The notes under the pieces are model-generated. The model did no database searches and was not told the origin of the DNA. It saw nothing but the letters and a program-made list of their open reading frames with translations. A program made the position numbers and the translations under genes. From NCBI GenBank assembly GCA_021234155.1, contig JAJEKV010000497.1:41519-105518 (forward strand): DNA of 64,000 bases, in the 5' to 3' direction. This document shows positions 23,941-35,441 of this stretch, in pieces (positions within the stretch are counted from its first letter, which is position 1; each line of letters begins with the position of its first letter). The stretch is from Isoetes taiwanensis (taxonomy: Eukaryota > Streptophyta > Lycopodiopsida > Isoetales > Isoetaceae).

Positions 23941-24347
23941 AAGTGTATTCGAATAAGATTCCCTATTTCTTTTGAACCAATATCCTCAGATCCCTAGTCC
24001 CCAAAACAAACCAAACAATCCTTTTTTTTTTTATACCACGATCCCTGTGATCTCCCAAAAACAAAGATCCCAAGGTTGTTGGTTTTGTATTGTGATGATC
24101 TAGAACTATGTTCATGTTTCAATTGAAACCAAAAGATTGCAAGGTCATTGAAAATCCGAGGAAATTTGGAAAATTGCAAGATCAGCATTGATTCTCAAAA
24201 ACTTGTACAGACAAAAATGTATTCGGAATATTAATTGGTTCGAGCAAACCAAAGTGTATCCCGGAATACACTTTGACAAAAAAAGTAAAAGTGTATTCGA
24301 GAATACATATACTTATTCTCTAATGCTAAAGTGTATTCGGAATACAA
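23941..24347. repeat. Cluster of GTGTATTC/GAATACAC palindromes (right)
   Basis: At least four full or near-full sites, for example near 24254-24271 and 24331-24347, with half-sites at 23943 and 24207. Same motif as the left cluster at 20.4 kb. Confidence 0.85.
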
Positions 24348-24725
24348 TTTTGGTACTTTAAAATATTATATCATTAAAAATGTCTCATTGTAACCTAAAA
24401 GTACGTTTTACGAAAAGCGATCCGTGCTCTAACAAAATGTTGTGTGGGACGTACACTTAAATTAGTGGTTTTCTCAAAAACACACTTCAAGTAAATTCTA
24501 TCTGTTAGGAAAAGTGTCACTTTGACATAGTCAATTTTCTCTTTGCACAAAAAATGAGTGATTTTGGGGGGTCAAAATGCATTTTATGACAAAAAAAAAT
24601 TTTTACACCCCATTTTAGCTTTTTTGGGGAAAAAATGGAATCTTTGAGGAATATTCCGTTTGCTCCGTTTCAATGATTTGCTCCCCGTTTCTATTGCAAC
24701 TCTGTTTTTAATTGTTTGCATCACC

Positions 24726-27700
24726 TCCTCTGAAAGCCTTCGATGGCACTAGATTTGAGCAGTACAGACCCTTGAAGTTCTTATATTCAGATTTGATATT
24801 TTAGGCCATGCAAATATATTTGCATAGAAGAATATTTTACAAGGATGCCTATGGAAGCCTCTCTGCAATAGTCCTGGAGAGCGCAGATGTTTGAAGGTAT
24901 GTTACAATGCCATGTGCAAATCGTGATGCTTAACACAAGAATGGGCGCTTTTATATCTATGGTTTGATGCTCTAAAATATTTGACAAAGCGGCAGACCTT
25001 TTGAGGTAAATACTTGCCACTTAGATGTGCAGAGAAAGAATATGAACTGAATTATTGATTGTGGTATAGCAACGAACAGGAGTGCAGCAAGTATGGCTAC
25101 ATACCATTTGTCAATCCTTAAAAATCGCCCTCTGTTGAGATGGATGGGTCCATTATGACGTGATGCTATCTGATTTGGATTTTCTCATGGGCCGGTTCGC
25201 CTATTTAGAGATTTGCTTCAATCCCATCTGGTAAGGTATATCTTCTTCATACGTTTGTTTCATGTATATCTTCTTTTTACATTTGTTGCAATTGTTTTGC
25301 AATTGCATGGAGATAATGGAACCACAGGGCTTGATCATATAATAATGTCAAATGCAATGGTTTATGTTAATAATGTTGATGGTAGTTGTGTGTTTTAATG
25401 GTTTGTGTAAACTAAAATTTTTTTTTGGCCCCGGAACCTTAAGGATGGTGTAGGGTGTAGATATAGAGATTACCTAATACTCTAATGATGGATGATGGAT
25501 AAATGCATGTAACAATTTTAGAAACACTTACGCATGTAATATTGTGCATGTAATATCCGGTGCATGGAGATTCCTTAGTGCATGTAATATTGTGCACATA
25601 ATATGGCAAGCATGGAGATTCTTTTAGTGCATATGAATCATAATAGAAAATGGTAGTAGAGCTAAAAACAAGCCATTATATTCGAAGTCCCTAATATTAA
25701 GTGTGACATAATACCATGATAGATAATAGACAAATGGTAACACATTAAAAAGCAGAAAAACATTAGTTCAAGATCAAGATTTGAAGAGAACAAGTGCGCA
25801 GCAACAAAACTAAGAATTTAGAAACATGCTAACAATGACAAGACGACCATCATGGAAATTTCTCATTTCTATAAATTTTTTGCCTATAAAATGAACCACG
25901 GAAGTCAAATCACAATAGCGATACCTACCTTCTTCAAGCTACATATTCCATATCTGGATACAATTGGTTACCCAAGACAATATGTACTAAGGATCTTTGC
26001 TTGGAAAACAAAGCATCTTCATGGCTTTAATGGCTTTGCACATAAGCTTGTACTTCCCACAAGAAATGCTTAAGTCTCTTCGACATAAATATAGTTATTC
26101 TCTAATCAGAGAGAGCAGTAGAAGCCACCATTTTAAACAGGTTCCTAACATTCTCGCACAAATTTGCCATTTAGACATAATCAATCACCTCGTTTGCTCT
26201 TTTATCCATTTTGAACTTGTATTGTAACCCATGTTACTTTTTTTATTATCAAATGCTTCCCCAAGCTAAACTTAGTTGTAGCGGGAACATGGGTAATAGG
26301 ACTGTACAAAAACTTCGCTCATGCTTGGCCCTTAACTAGATACCAATGCAAGAACACAATAAAACTCAGCCTAACCGGGATAGTGCCCATACCTTCGCTA
26401 AAAATGAAAACGAGTCGGATTACCCTTTGAGTTCCCGAGCCGCAATGAGTCAAAACATCCTCGATCAAGAAAGACCTCCCTGTTGCTGCAATATCTTGCT
26501 GCACTATGTATGGGCGGGAGGATGATTCCCGCCAAACAAGTGTCCAAGTGTACATAACAAGACACACACAATGCCAAAACAAGCCCAATGTTTTGTAATT
26601 AGGGCAAAAGCATTACTTAGAGCAAAGCAGAGAGGACTTATAATGGAACAAGCTGGCGATCAAGCGATTATCTTTTTGCACATTTTGATAATACAAGAAC
26701 CTTTTGAAGAAGTTTACGATCAATCTTATTCAAAGCATGCTCTAAATTGTTAAAATCCTCAAGCGAAGCCCATGGGCAAGTAATGGCCTTATGCAACGAT
26801 TTATGACTCGAGCCCCTTCCAAAATCTAATCGGACAATCCATCTAGCTTGTTCCCTCGCCCTTAAAGAAAAGATCAATTTTGTTATGTCATCATCCTAAT
26901 CCTCTTGCCTTGGTAATATGGTGCCATATATATGCGTAAACAACTTGGAATGTGCTTTCGGTCTTTCTTGCCCTAATTTAAGCCCCCGCTTTGTCGTTTC
27001 GGATCCATAACCGATTCCCGAGAAGCTAAAACAATGTGCAACAACAATGAATTAGAATCTATCCGAACCTCTCGAGGGTCTTGGGATTTTAGACCTCTTT
27101 GTTATTTCTAAGCAATAAAGCTCAAATGAGATCCTTCGTCGGTCCAGGAAAAGACCAAATCTTAGGGTCAGAATTTATGCCGTAAGAATAACATTGCATC
27201 CCTTCACCTCTCGGCCAGGTGAACCAAGAATGAAGAAAACCGTAAAATGCCGGTGCCATCGCAACTGGTGGCAAAATTTGAAGGATATGCAGCGAGCTTT
27301 CGCACAAAAGTCCGGACATGAGAGCATCAAAGCCAACATTTATGACGGAATGGAGAGCCCAAAATACATCTCTTGTTGGCCAAGGGGAAGCTACGGTGCA
27401 AAATGGGGTATCTACAAGAATAATGGGCAAAAAGCTTGATGTGGGTCGATGGAATAGGAAGACGAGGACAAATCCAAAGACAAAAGACAACAAGAACACC
27501 GGAGTAGATAGTCTAAAAGAAAAAAACTCAAGGAAAAGTCAGAGACAAGGTCTTTACGCTAAGATTTTGGCTAGTGGCTTTCCTTCTCAAAGTAACCTAA
27601 TTGCCCTTTGCCCTTTATTCTATCATAGCTAAGGCTAGGCTGGACAGTGGCCTCCACCACAGGATTTCCCCCTTTCCTAAAATCAATCGGCTAACAAAAA

Positions 27701-28664
27701 GAGTGCACTCTAGAAATACTATTTAGTACACGGATGAATACAACCACCAAATCATATGAAAACCTTAGAGAGAAAAAAGTACAAAACACAAAAACCCCCC
27801 ATATAATAATACTAGATATTCTAGCCTCCAAATTTTTTTTTAGAGTTTTATGCCCTCGGAAAATTTGGTGCAACTGTGATTAATAACGTGGATGATGCTC
27901 ATGAACTCATGGATCTAAGTATACATAGTGTCAGCTGTAATTTGCCAGCTTTCCTCACCCTTCATTCAACATTCAGCAGGGACCATACACCCTATGCAAT
28001 TTCTGAAAGGTCTGTACATCTTTTAAGTTTGTGTTTGCAATTTCAAGTATTGATTAGTCACAATTATTAGCCGTGGGCTTAAAAGCTCATATGTTTTCAA
28101 ATGATTTGGGTTGTTCATAAGGTTATTTTTCTTTTCACCATCGAGAAGAAAAATAAGATGGTGGCTACAGGTAAAGGACCCGGGGCAACAAGGCCTATTC
28201 AAAGAGGAAAATATTTGTCACCTTATGGCCTTAGATGAGGAGTCCCATATACCAAGCCCCCCAGCCACTACCACTTCTAGAAATATTCCAAAACATAGAG
28301 TGTTATTCATTTCGACTGCCATTACATATCCTGAAAAACACCACTCATTAGAACATCGCGAACACTAACAATGGGTGTTAGGTTCGTGTTTAAGAACACG
28401 AGAGTATGTCATTGATATGTTCCTTTTCCTTTTCTTTTTAAGCCAAATATTATTGAGGATATTGGTTTACTAGAATTGGTAGTTAGTGGAGTTGCGACAA
28501 AGGCTACAAAGAAAGGTTGGAATCTTGCTTGCGGATTTGAAAAGTTGGTAGTTTCACCTCAAAGGATCCAAGAACAAACGGGTCCAACGATTATAGCTCC
28601 ACATAAGATGAGCATAAATGCCTTTAGTATAACCATTTGTCTATAAAGGTGCCTTTTTGACCCG
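24726..28664. other. No gene recognised
   Basis: AT-rich. Open frames at 26319-26588 (-), 27122-27499 (-) and 27318-27632 (+) show no family that I can name; the last two overlap on opposite strands. A short segment at 27846-28010 (+) reads ATVINNVDDAHELMDL and could be a gene remnant, but no family was recognised. Confidence 0.35.
25532..25629. repeat. 48-bp tandem duplication
   Basis: Copies start gcatgtaatattgtgca at 25532 and 25580 and both end catggagatt-c-ttagt. A partial third unit follows. Confidence 0.85.
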
Positions 28665-28741
28665 TCTTCCTCTTCCTCTTCCTCTTCCTCTTCCTCTTCC
28701 TCTTCCTCTTCCTCTTCCTCTTCATCTTCATCTTCATCTTC
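28665..28741. repeat. (TCTTCC)n / (TCATCT)n microsatellite
   Basis: About ten TCTTCC units then three TCATCT units. On the minus strand it would encode a Glu/Asp run after SGSKRRLNCGGG, resembling the acidic tails of the small genes at 58.8 and 54.6 kb. The surrounding minus-strand frame is short, so the coding reading is only a possibility. Confidence 0.8.
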
Positions 28742-29949
28742 CCCTCCCCCTCCACAATTTAGCCTTCTCTTAGACCCGCTCGCTTTCGCAAAATGGTTTA
28801 AGCAAGTACCTTATTCTCCACTTTAAGTTCTTATTTTCATCTTTGGGAAAGAAAAGAAAAATGCATAAACTTGTGATAACTCATCTAAGGAACCTATTAA
28901 TATGCCCATCAAACGAATGTTTTTGCCTTGGCATAAATATTTTTCATGAACCTTCACATGCCTTTAACAAACTCCTTTGTTGTATGTAATGTGTCCATCC
29001 CGAATATCACTATCAAAATAATGCATCCAATTTTTGGCTTGCTCATCTATAGATAGGTGCTTTTAGAAGACTTTGAGATAACTCTCGGGTTAACTATAAA
29101 CTCCTGAAGCAGTTACTTTTCCGATTCACGTCAGTACATCAATAGATCATGCTCGGTAAGTGTTCCGGTGTTATCGGTAAAAATTGCGAAGCAATATATA
29201 TATTATCCTTCATATAAAACGATTTGCATGTATCTTTCTCTAATAAGCTTACGATCTATCTACATAGAATTGCAGGGCTTGAGCAAAGTGTAGGGATATT
29301 GATGCAAAAGAACATCTACTTACTTTTTGAACGTTTCTTGATTTGGAGTTCCATCTTGGTTGACTAGGTTCCTGGGGCTATTGGCAGGCTGAGGCAAAGT
29401 TAAAGAATCCAAGGCACCAGCGAGGGGAAAGGTTTTGGACCAAAGCGATGGATAGTTGAGGTCATCCAGTCCTTGGCAAATACACTTAAATGTTTAAACA
29501 ATAAGAAAAGACCCGGTGGAAGATTTTAACTCATCATCCCAACCCCTCTTCATTTAACTCGGGTTTGTGACATTACCTACTGTGAAGGAATAGTAAATTC
29601 GAGGATATTTGGAATGCAAGTATGGCTATGATGGAGGGTGTTGATAGGGCACATACAAGAGAGAAAAAAGAAGAGAGGCATTGTTTGGCAATACAAAAAG
29701 AAATAAGGTGCCGCCGCGAGGGTTTGCCCTTGATGGCTCGAGGTTGTGGTTTCATGGGTTTCGCTTCGTTTTTTGTGCTATTCATTGAGATGGTTGTATG
29801 TGTTGTTCTATCATGTAGTGATTGTTATGTAGGTTTTATTAACACAAACTGACCAAGCTCATGTGATTGTATTGGTTCTCTAGAGTTGTAACATTTTGAC
29901 AAAGATGTATGCTTAAGTCTCATTCCATTCTGAGGCACCGCAGAATGTC
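28742..29949. other. No gene seen
   Basis: AT-rich spacer. Overlapping 70-76 codon frames on opposite strands at 29573-29852 have no recognisable family. Confidence 0.4.
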
Positions 29950-30480
29950 TGACCATCTGTAATCAAAATGTAGTCTCATGGAAATGAAATGATTGCGTTG
30001 TGTTGAACATGGATGTGGAAAGAAAGTTGACCGGATGTTATCACATTTTTTGTGGCTTAAAGTGCTATGTAAGCAACATAGGGGCTATTGACAAGGGCCA
30101 AGAGATACATAGAAAGTGGAAGGGTTTGGATAAAGATCCGGTTTGTGGGCACCACATTGATTGACCTTTTATGCCAAATTTGGTTTGTTTGTCAGAGCAC
30201 ATGAAGTTTTTAATAAGCGAGGAATTTAGGATTGTTGAGTCATGAAATGCACTTGTCTCGTGGTATCCCGACAATGGTATCCGTATGGAAGCTTTGAGAT
30301 ACTTTACACATATGCAAAATGGAACAAAAAGCAACAATTTGAATGAGAAAGTTGTAGACTTTATTAACCACATTTGCAAATGAATTGTTGTTTGAAGGCC
30401 CGACCACCAAAAAAAATAAGGAGCACAAATGGTCGACGATACTCGTTATAATGTACAATTTTACCAATCGTGAATCCGAG
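29950..30480 (+). pseudogene. PPR-repeat protein fragment
   Basis: PPR proteins bind organellar RNA through tandem 35-residue helical hairpins. Visible phrases are NVVSW then NEMIA with one extra A between them (about 29975), NIGAIDKGQEIHRK (30075), VGTTLIDL, AHEVFNK and EALRYFTHMQNG (30280). Their order and spacing match consecutive repeats of the plant-specific PLS-type PPR family. Each block is in a different frame from the next, so the remnant is not translatable as it stands. No N-terminal targeting sequence or C-terminal E/DYW domain was found. Intron-poor PPR genes are often copied, so an old dispersed copy is plausible. Confidence 0.62.
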
Positions 30481-31019
30481 ATAATCAATTTGTGGAGAAC
30501 TTTTGGAAAGACCTAAGCCACAAAATACCAAATGGAATCTTCGCCAAAGACCCAATGTTCTAATGGATTACCGGACTTGCTGACTAAAGGGGAGAATATG
30601 TATAATCATGAGGCATGTCTTCTACAACATAAGAAAAACTTTGTTTGCACAAACTAAAGCTTTATATCAAGAACAAGTTGTATCAATGTGTGTTGAATTC
30701 TTATGAGAATTGCAATTTAAAACAATTAAAACCGAGGCAACAAGAATAATATTTTAAACTCAAGCATGGTTAAAAGTTTTTTTTTAAGTGGTGTCAAAAA
30801 TTCTAAGACCAAAGAAAATGACTTGGCATATTCAATTAAAGATTGCATATAATAAGGCTGTCGGATCGATAAGATTTTACATGGAGATCCTTACCCTTCG
30901 ATGAGATGCATAAAGATGAAGATGCAAGAGCGGCACGGGAGGAGTTAAAAAGGTTGTGCTAGTGCTAGGCAACGAAATCTCACTTTCGACCATATTGACA
31001 AGAGAAGGTAGAGCTTCAT
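30481..31019. other. No gene seen
   Basis: AT-rich spacer between the PPR and the receptor-kinase remnants. Confidence 0.4.
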
Positions 31020-32620
31020 CTCCTTTAATGATATTGCAACATTTTCCCTGCTTGGTCTCGATGGGGATCTTCTTGGCAGCACAACAATCCTAACACTAAA
31101 ACAGTTGTCAATTGAACTTTGTCAAACATAGTTTCTAAATTGGGATCGCAACGTCCAATCGTCCCGTGCTCTTCATTTTTGACCATACCCACTGAACTAA
31201 GTGTACCCCCTAGGTTCACGTCATCACCATTTTTTTTCCCAGTTGCTACTTCCAAATAGCAATACTCCAAAGCTATAGACATCATATTTTCACTGCCTTC
31301 TGCTTAATTTTAGTTCGCCAGAGCAATGTAACCTAAGGTGCCTATCTGGTCATTTCACCTCTGTTTTTGTCGAGAATCCAACAACTTGGCAAACCCAAAA
31401 TCACCTACATGAGGCACAAAATTACTATCTAGAAGAACATTGGAAGCCTTGATGTCTCTATGCACAACCTTTTGTTCCCATCCATGGTGAAGAAAAGAAA
31501 GGCCTTCGCTACCCTAGTATTATGTTATATCTCTGTCGCCACGAAAGAACATAGGAAGGATTGAAGAGGTACTTATCCAAGCTGCCATTTTGCATATAAT
31601 CATAAATCAGCAGCAACTTTCCCTTCTCATGACACCATCCGTTAGGCTGAAGAAGGTTCTTGTGCCTAAAATGACTTATTACGTAGCTCGCAACAAACCG
31701 CAACTCATTTCACCATATTTTGGGATAAGACTTTACTTGACTACCACAAAGACCATTTGCCAAATCCCCTTTATAGACAGATCCAAATCCACCCTTTTCC
31801 AAGTAGGTTCACGAGGGCTAAAGTTTTTGTAGCTGCCTCGCGGGCCTGGTATGTGAAGGTAGTGATAGGAGATTGCAGGACATGCTTGGTGTCTCTTTGC
31901 TTTAGTTTGCACCATAGCCAACCCAATCAGCAAACAAAAATGCATGTTAACAAAGATAATGTAGTCAATACTTACAGCATAGGCACATTTAATGTACTCC
32001 GCTTATCTATAATAGAACCGCAGAAACCATAGTTACGTAGGCTGATCTCAGAACAATTAGGCGAGGGGACAGACGGCATTAATCGGAAATTCCATGAATA
32101 TATCTTGTACAGTGCAGTAAGCTCCCGTTGCCTTAAAAACCCCAAATACATGGTATCTTGAATCACATCATTTAAGTTCCGACAACATGAGGTAAATAAA
32201 GCGGTTTCGGTTTTGTTGTGGTCCCCATAATCGATTTGAATTTCTTGGTTGCGGATATGTAATCTACCCATGCGGTGGGTATAATTCATATCCAATGCTA
32301 GATTATTTGGGGCAACACAACGGCCTTCTGATTGTAAACTATTAATGTCTATACCAACATGGGGTTTGTTAGGATCATTGAATTGAGGATTTGGTGTAGT
32401 ATCAAATTCAATTTAAAAATAACCACATGGCGTGTCTTTTATCCAAAGGGATTAACCATTCATAAGCCACCACCGCCATAAATGGGGGTTTACGCATTCC
32501 ATATGTTATGCGATAATGCCATTCCATCTGGTTGTTGGTAGCCGCCAACAAGTATGGCAATTTGGAAGGTAAAGGAAGTGCTAAATGAAAGAAGCTTATT
32601 GGGATTGCAGGGCTCAATGG
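31020..32620 (-). pseudogene. L-type lectin receptor-like kinase (LecRK), pseudogene
   Basis: LecRKs are plasma-membrane receptors with an extracellular legume-lectin domain, one membrane helix and a Ser/Thr kinase. All three parts are in the expected order on the minus strand. Lectin: QQPDGMA, EFDTTPNPQFNDPNK, HVGIDINS (32540-32330) and the C-terminal strand region YLGFLRQ (about 32140). Membrane helix: a hydrophobic run ending LLIGLAMV (about 31920). Kinase: GFGSVYKG (31780), YDYMQNGSLDKYLF (31590), [13 protein letters not shown] with the catalytic HRD (31460), VGDFGFAKL with DFG (31410), GTLGYIA and LLCCQEDPH (31080). An extra base in the glycine loop and further shifts break the frame at least four times. 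Remaining length fits a full-size ancestral gene of about 650 codons. Confidence 0.85.
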
Positions 32621-33537
32621 CTATGGACTGCCTTTGTGTAATACAAGCAACGACCTTGAATGTCTCATTTATTGATGAGTGAGTTCACATGATCAAGATC
32701 TTGACTTGTATCTCCAATTAAATTTGAGAACGGGATTGGAATGACCGTAATCAAGAAGAAGAGAAAAAGTTTTGCTGCTGAGAAATGACAGCAACATGAG
32801 GAGCTGCACATATGCCCCATCGAATTAGACTTACAACCCATATCATCAAATTACAAAGGACGAGAAAAGGACTCAAAGTTAGACACCAAGAAGACGTACA
32901 TTAGATATAAAATATTACTTTGTATCATTTGAATACCTTTTATTGCATGTAAAAAAGACCGCGAATCGCAAGAAATGATACATTTGTCATAACATGGGCC
33001 CAAGGCATGACAGATCGGTGTCGCCAACTCACAAAAAGCTCCATCTATTGGTCGTGCACACGAAGGCCACATTCAACAAATCGCTCAACAATAATAGCAT
33101 TCAACAAAACAATGTACCGCCGTTTAGGCACCCAATTGACCCGGTGGCAAGGCAATAAGCTACCCCAAACAACTAAATGGATAATGAAACAAAGTCGCAT
33201 AATTGACCACTTTTAGAATCGTTTAATAAACTGATATATAAGCATGAAACAACTTCACTCTAAACACTTACTAGGGGTAGGGGAAGTAATTGTAGGTAAT
33301 CCATGCCTGATACCATGTTTATAAGCTCATAGCTTATGGGTTAGTTTCCCATCTGCCCATTTCATTAGTTCTAACGATAGACCCATTAAGTCGAGGTTTT
33401 CCCATTTTTCATGCGCTTAAAGGGGACTCCACTTCATCTACATCAAAATATCTTCAAGAATGCTTAGAACCGCATCTCACCCAAGATCCGCAGAATGAAA
33501 TATATCTCCTTTACGTGAGAGAGAAGATCTTCTACCC
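32621..33537. other. No gene seen
   Basis: Spacer upstream (on the minus strand) of the LecRK remnant. The expected signal peptide of the lectin was not found. Confidence 0.4.
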
Positions 33538-35441
33538 CTAAATGCAGTGCGACCCATTTGCCTTGTGTTCTTTCCGTAACATTTTAGGATTTGCGTGAGA
33601 GCATGTTGCTAAGATCGACCGTCTTTTTGCATGAAAGCGTCTCTTCTTCTTCTCCTTAATAAGTCTCTTGTACCATTTTGGCTTTAACTCGTGCATTTTT
33701 GGCAGCTCGCCCTTGCCTTCTTGCAATCATCATCCCACCACCGTTGTGCATGCGTCCCTTTGATCTTTTTTCTAGTGACGCCAAACCTAATTTAGTCTGC
33801 TTCCAACATTATGTTGGTTAAGTTCCGAGATTCTCAGATCAACATCGCCCACCCATTGCAAGCTCAAAGCATGCTACTCAAATGCTTCGATATTGATCTT
33901 TATGCCTAAAATCCTTGATTCTAGGTTTAAAAGCTCCCACAATGGGGTGCCCTCTGCGACTTGTCCACTTAGCTTAAAACCATAAACCTCTGCATGGTCG
34001 GACATTCCACCTCCTTCTAAGATCATAAATTCTTTCACAGTGTTGCTTGTCGGCCAATAAGTAATCACATGCTTGGGTGTACTGTGGGAGTGAAACAGTA
34101 AACTGGTCTTGTCTTTGCAAATTGAGGGATTCCATTCAAAATTTTAAACCGCCACTTGTAATAGACTCCACCAAGTAGTCTCCATGTCGTTTCTTCACCT
34201 TATCAAAGGGGAATCTAACATAATCATGCTCGCATTCCTTCAATAAGCTATCTCCCTGGTTCTCATAATTTAAATTGCCTCGAGGACGTTTGTTCGCATT
34301 GAAATCTCCAACCAACAAGACTTCTCCTAATCTCACGGAATTCCATGGCATCCATGATCAAACTATGAAAAAGGGTTATCCTTATCCATGTCCCCGCTCG
34401 GATACAACTTCATATTCAATGGAGCAAAGTAACCGGCCGGGCTAAATAGATTTTTTTCTACCAAGAATCAGCTCGATCCATATATACCGACATATGCATA
34501 TTGATGATCTTGGCAATGCATACTGTGTCACTTCGATATAGACTGCCAGCCCCCCATGTCCGCCCCACACCAAATTCCTTTGGTATTCCGTGACCGATCC
34601 TAATACAATGAACTTTCAATTTGTGGTAAGCCCCGCGATTTTGATGTTTCCCATGTCTCTCAGAGTAAATAAACATCTCGCCATCTTCCGATATGCTCAC
34701 ACGCGATGCACCTTTGGCCCGAGACAAACAATGTATATTCCAAGCCAATACCCTTAGAGTCCCGATTTCCTAGTCATTTCTCTTTAGAAGTGACCACAGC
34801 CTTGCCATTCTCGTCTAGATATGCTACTTAAACCTTCCTCCCTTCCTACTTTCACTTTTGCCCATTCTTTTACGGGCTTCTAATTGGGCCGGAGTGAGAT
34901 CGACATCCACCAAATCTTACGGCCTTTAAGAACCGGGCTTATAAGTACCCTATTGTGCATCAACACTCTTAAATTTTATCAAAATTGGCGAGTATAGTTT
35001 TCACGGTTTACCGAAGTCTCTCAAGTGAATTACTTGAGGTTCATGAAGCCTCATAGTTTTCCTTTGAAGAAGTGGTCAACCGTTAGATTTACATCTTCAT
35101 TTCTCCTCCTCGCCAATCCTGGGATTTTGAGATTTTGTGCTCTCGATTTTTGTGTCACCATTTATGCTTCACTAGCTGTATTCCAATTTGCATTTGTGAT
35201 CTGAGCCATATCGGGGAACCCTAGTTTGATTTCATGGATAATGCCTCCTTCAATTCCAAATTCGTTGTGTCAAGAATTTGTTTTGACAAACTACTTCTCC
35301 GAGCATCTCACGCAACTCATTAATTCCTGATTTCATCTCTGATAGCATGGCTAGCATCGATGCCGAATCCCCTTCATATTCGGCCTTCTCTGGAGACGAC
35401 TTCTTGCCTGACCTGGTCATGGGGACAACTAGCGGGGACAA
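33538..35441 (-). mobile_element. LINE 5' fragment with endonuclease domain
   Basis: Minus-strand fragments in LINE ORF2 order. A leader frame (35441-35250, with MLAMLSEMKSGINELREML) comes first. The endonuclease start MAWNIHCLS (34748) and YSERHGKHQNRGAYHKLK follow. VLLVGDFNANKRPRGNL (about 34300) carries the catalytic GDFN block, and GMSDHAEVYGF (about 34000) carries the terminal SDH. WYKRLIKEKKKRRFHAKR (about 33650) is the link toward the reverse transcriptase. The reverse transcriptase itself is missing, so the copy is truncated in its 3' half, unlike typical 5'-truncated LINE insertions. The wording is close to the LINE at 38.6-42.1 kb. Confidence 0.7.

Larger units (their letters stand above)
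19870..24725. mobile_element. Candidate large element with inverted ends (about 4.8 kb)
   Basis: The outer 60-70 bp at the left (near 19880: ttgcatttgaaacgagag, then tttcaaagattccc) resemble the reverse complement of the right end (near 24720: ttgcaatagaaacgggga, then tcaaagattcc). Both sides carry clusters of the same 16-17 bp palindrome, at 20375-20512 and 23941-24347. Interior content is mixed: a 90-bp direct repeat, a LINE-like tail and unassigned minus-strand frames. A MULE or foldback type is possible. No transposase was recognised and the boundaries are approximate. Confidence 0.35.

Noticed and set aside
27122-27632. Overlapping 125- and 104-codon frames on opposite strands
   Set aside because: Neither has a recognisable motif; opposite-strand overlap of similar size suggests chance openness.
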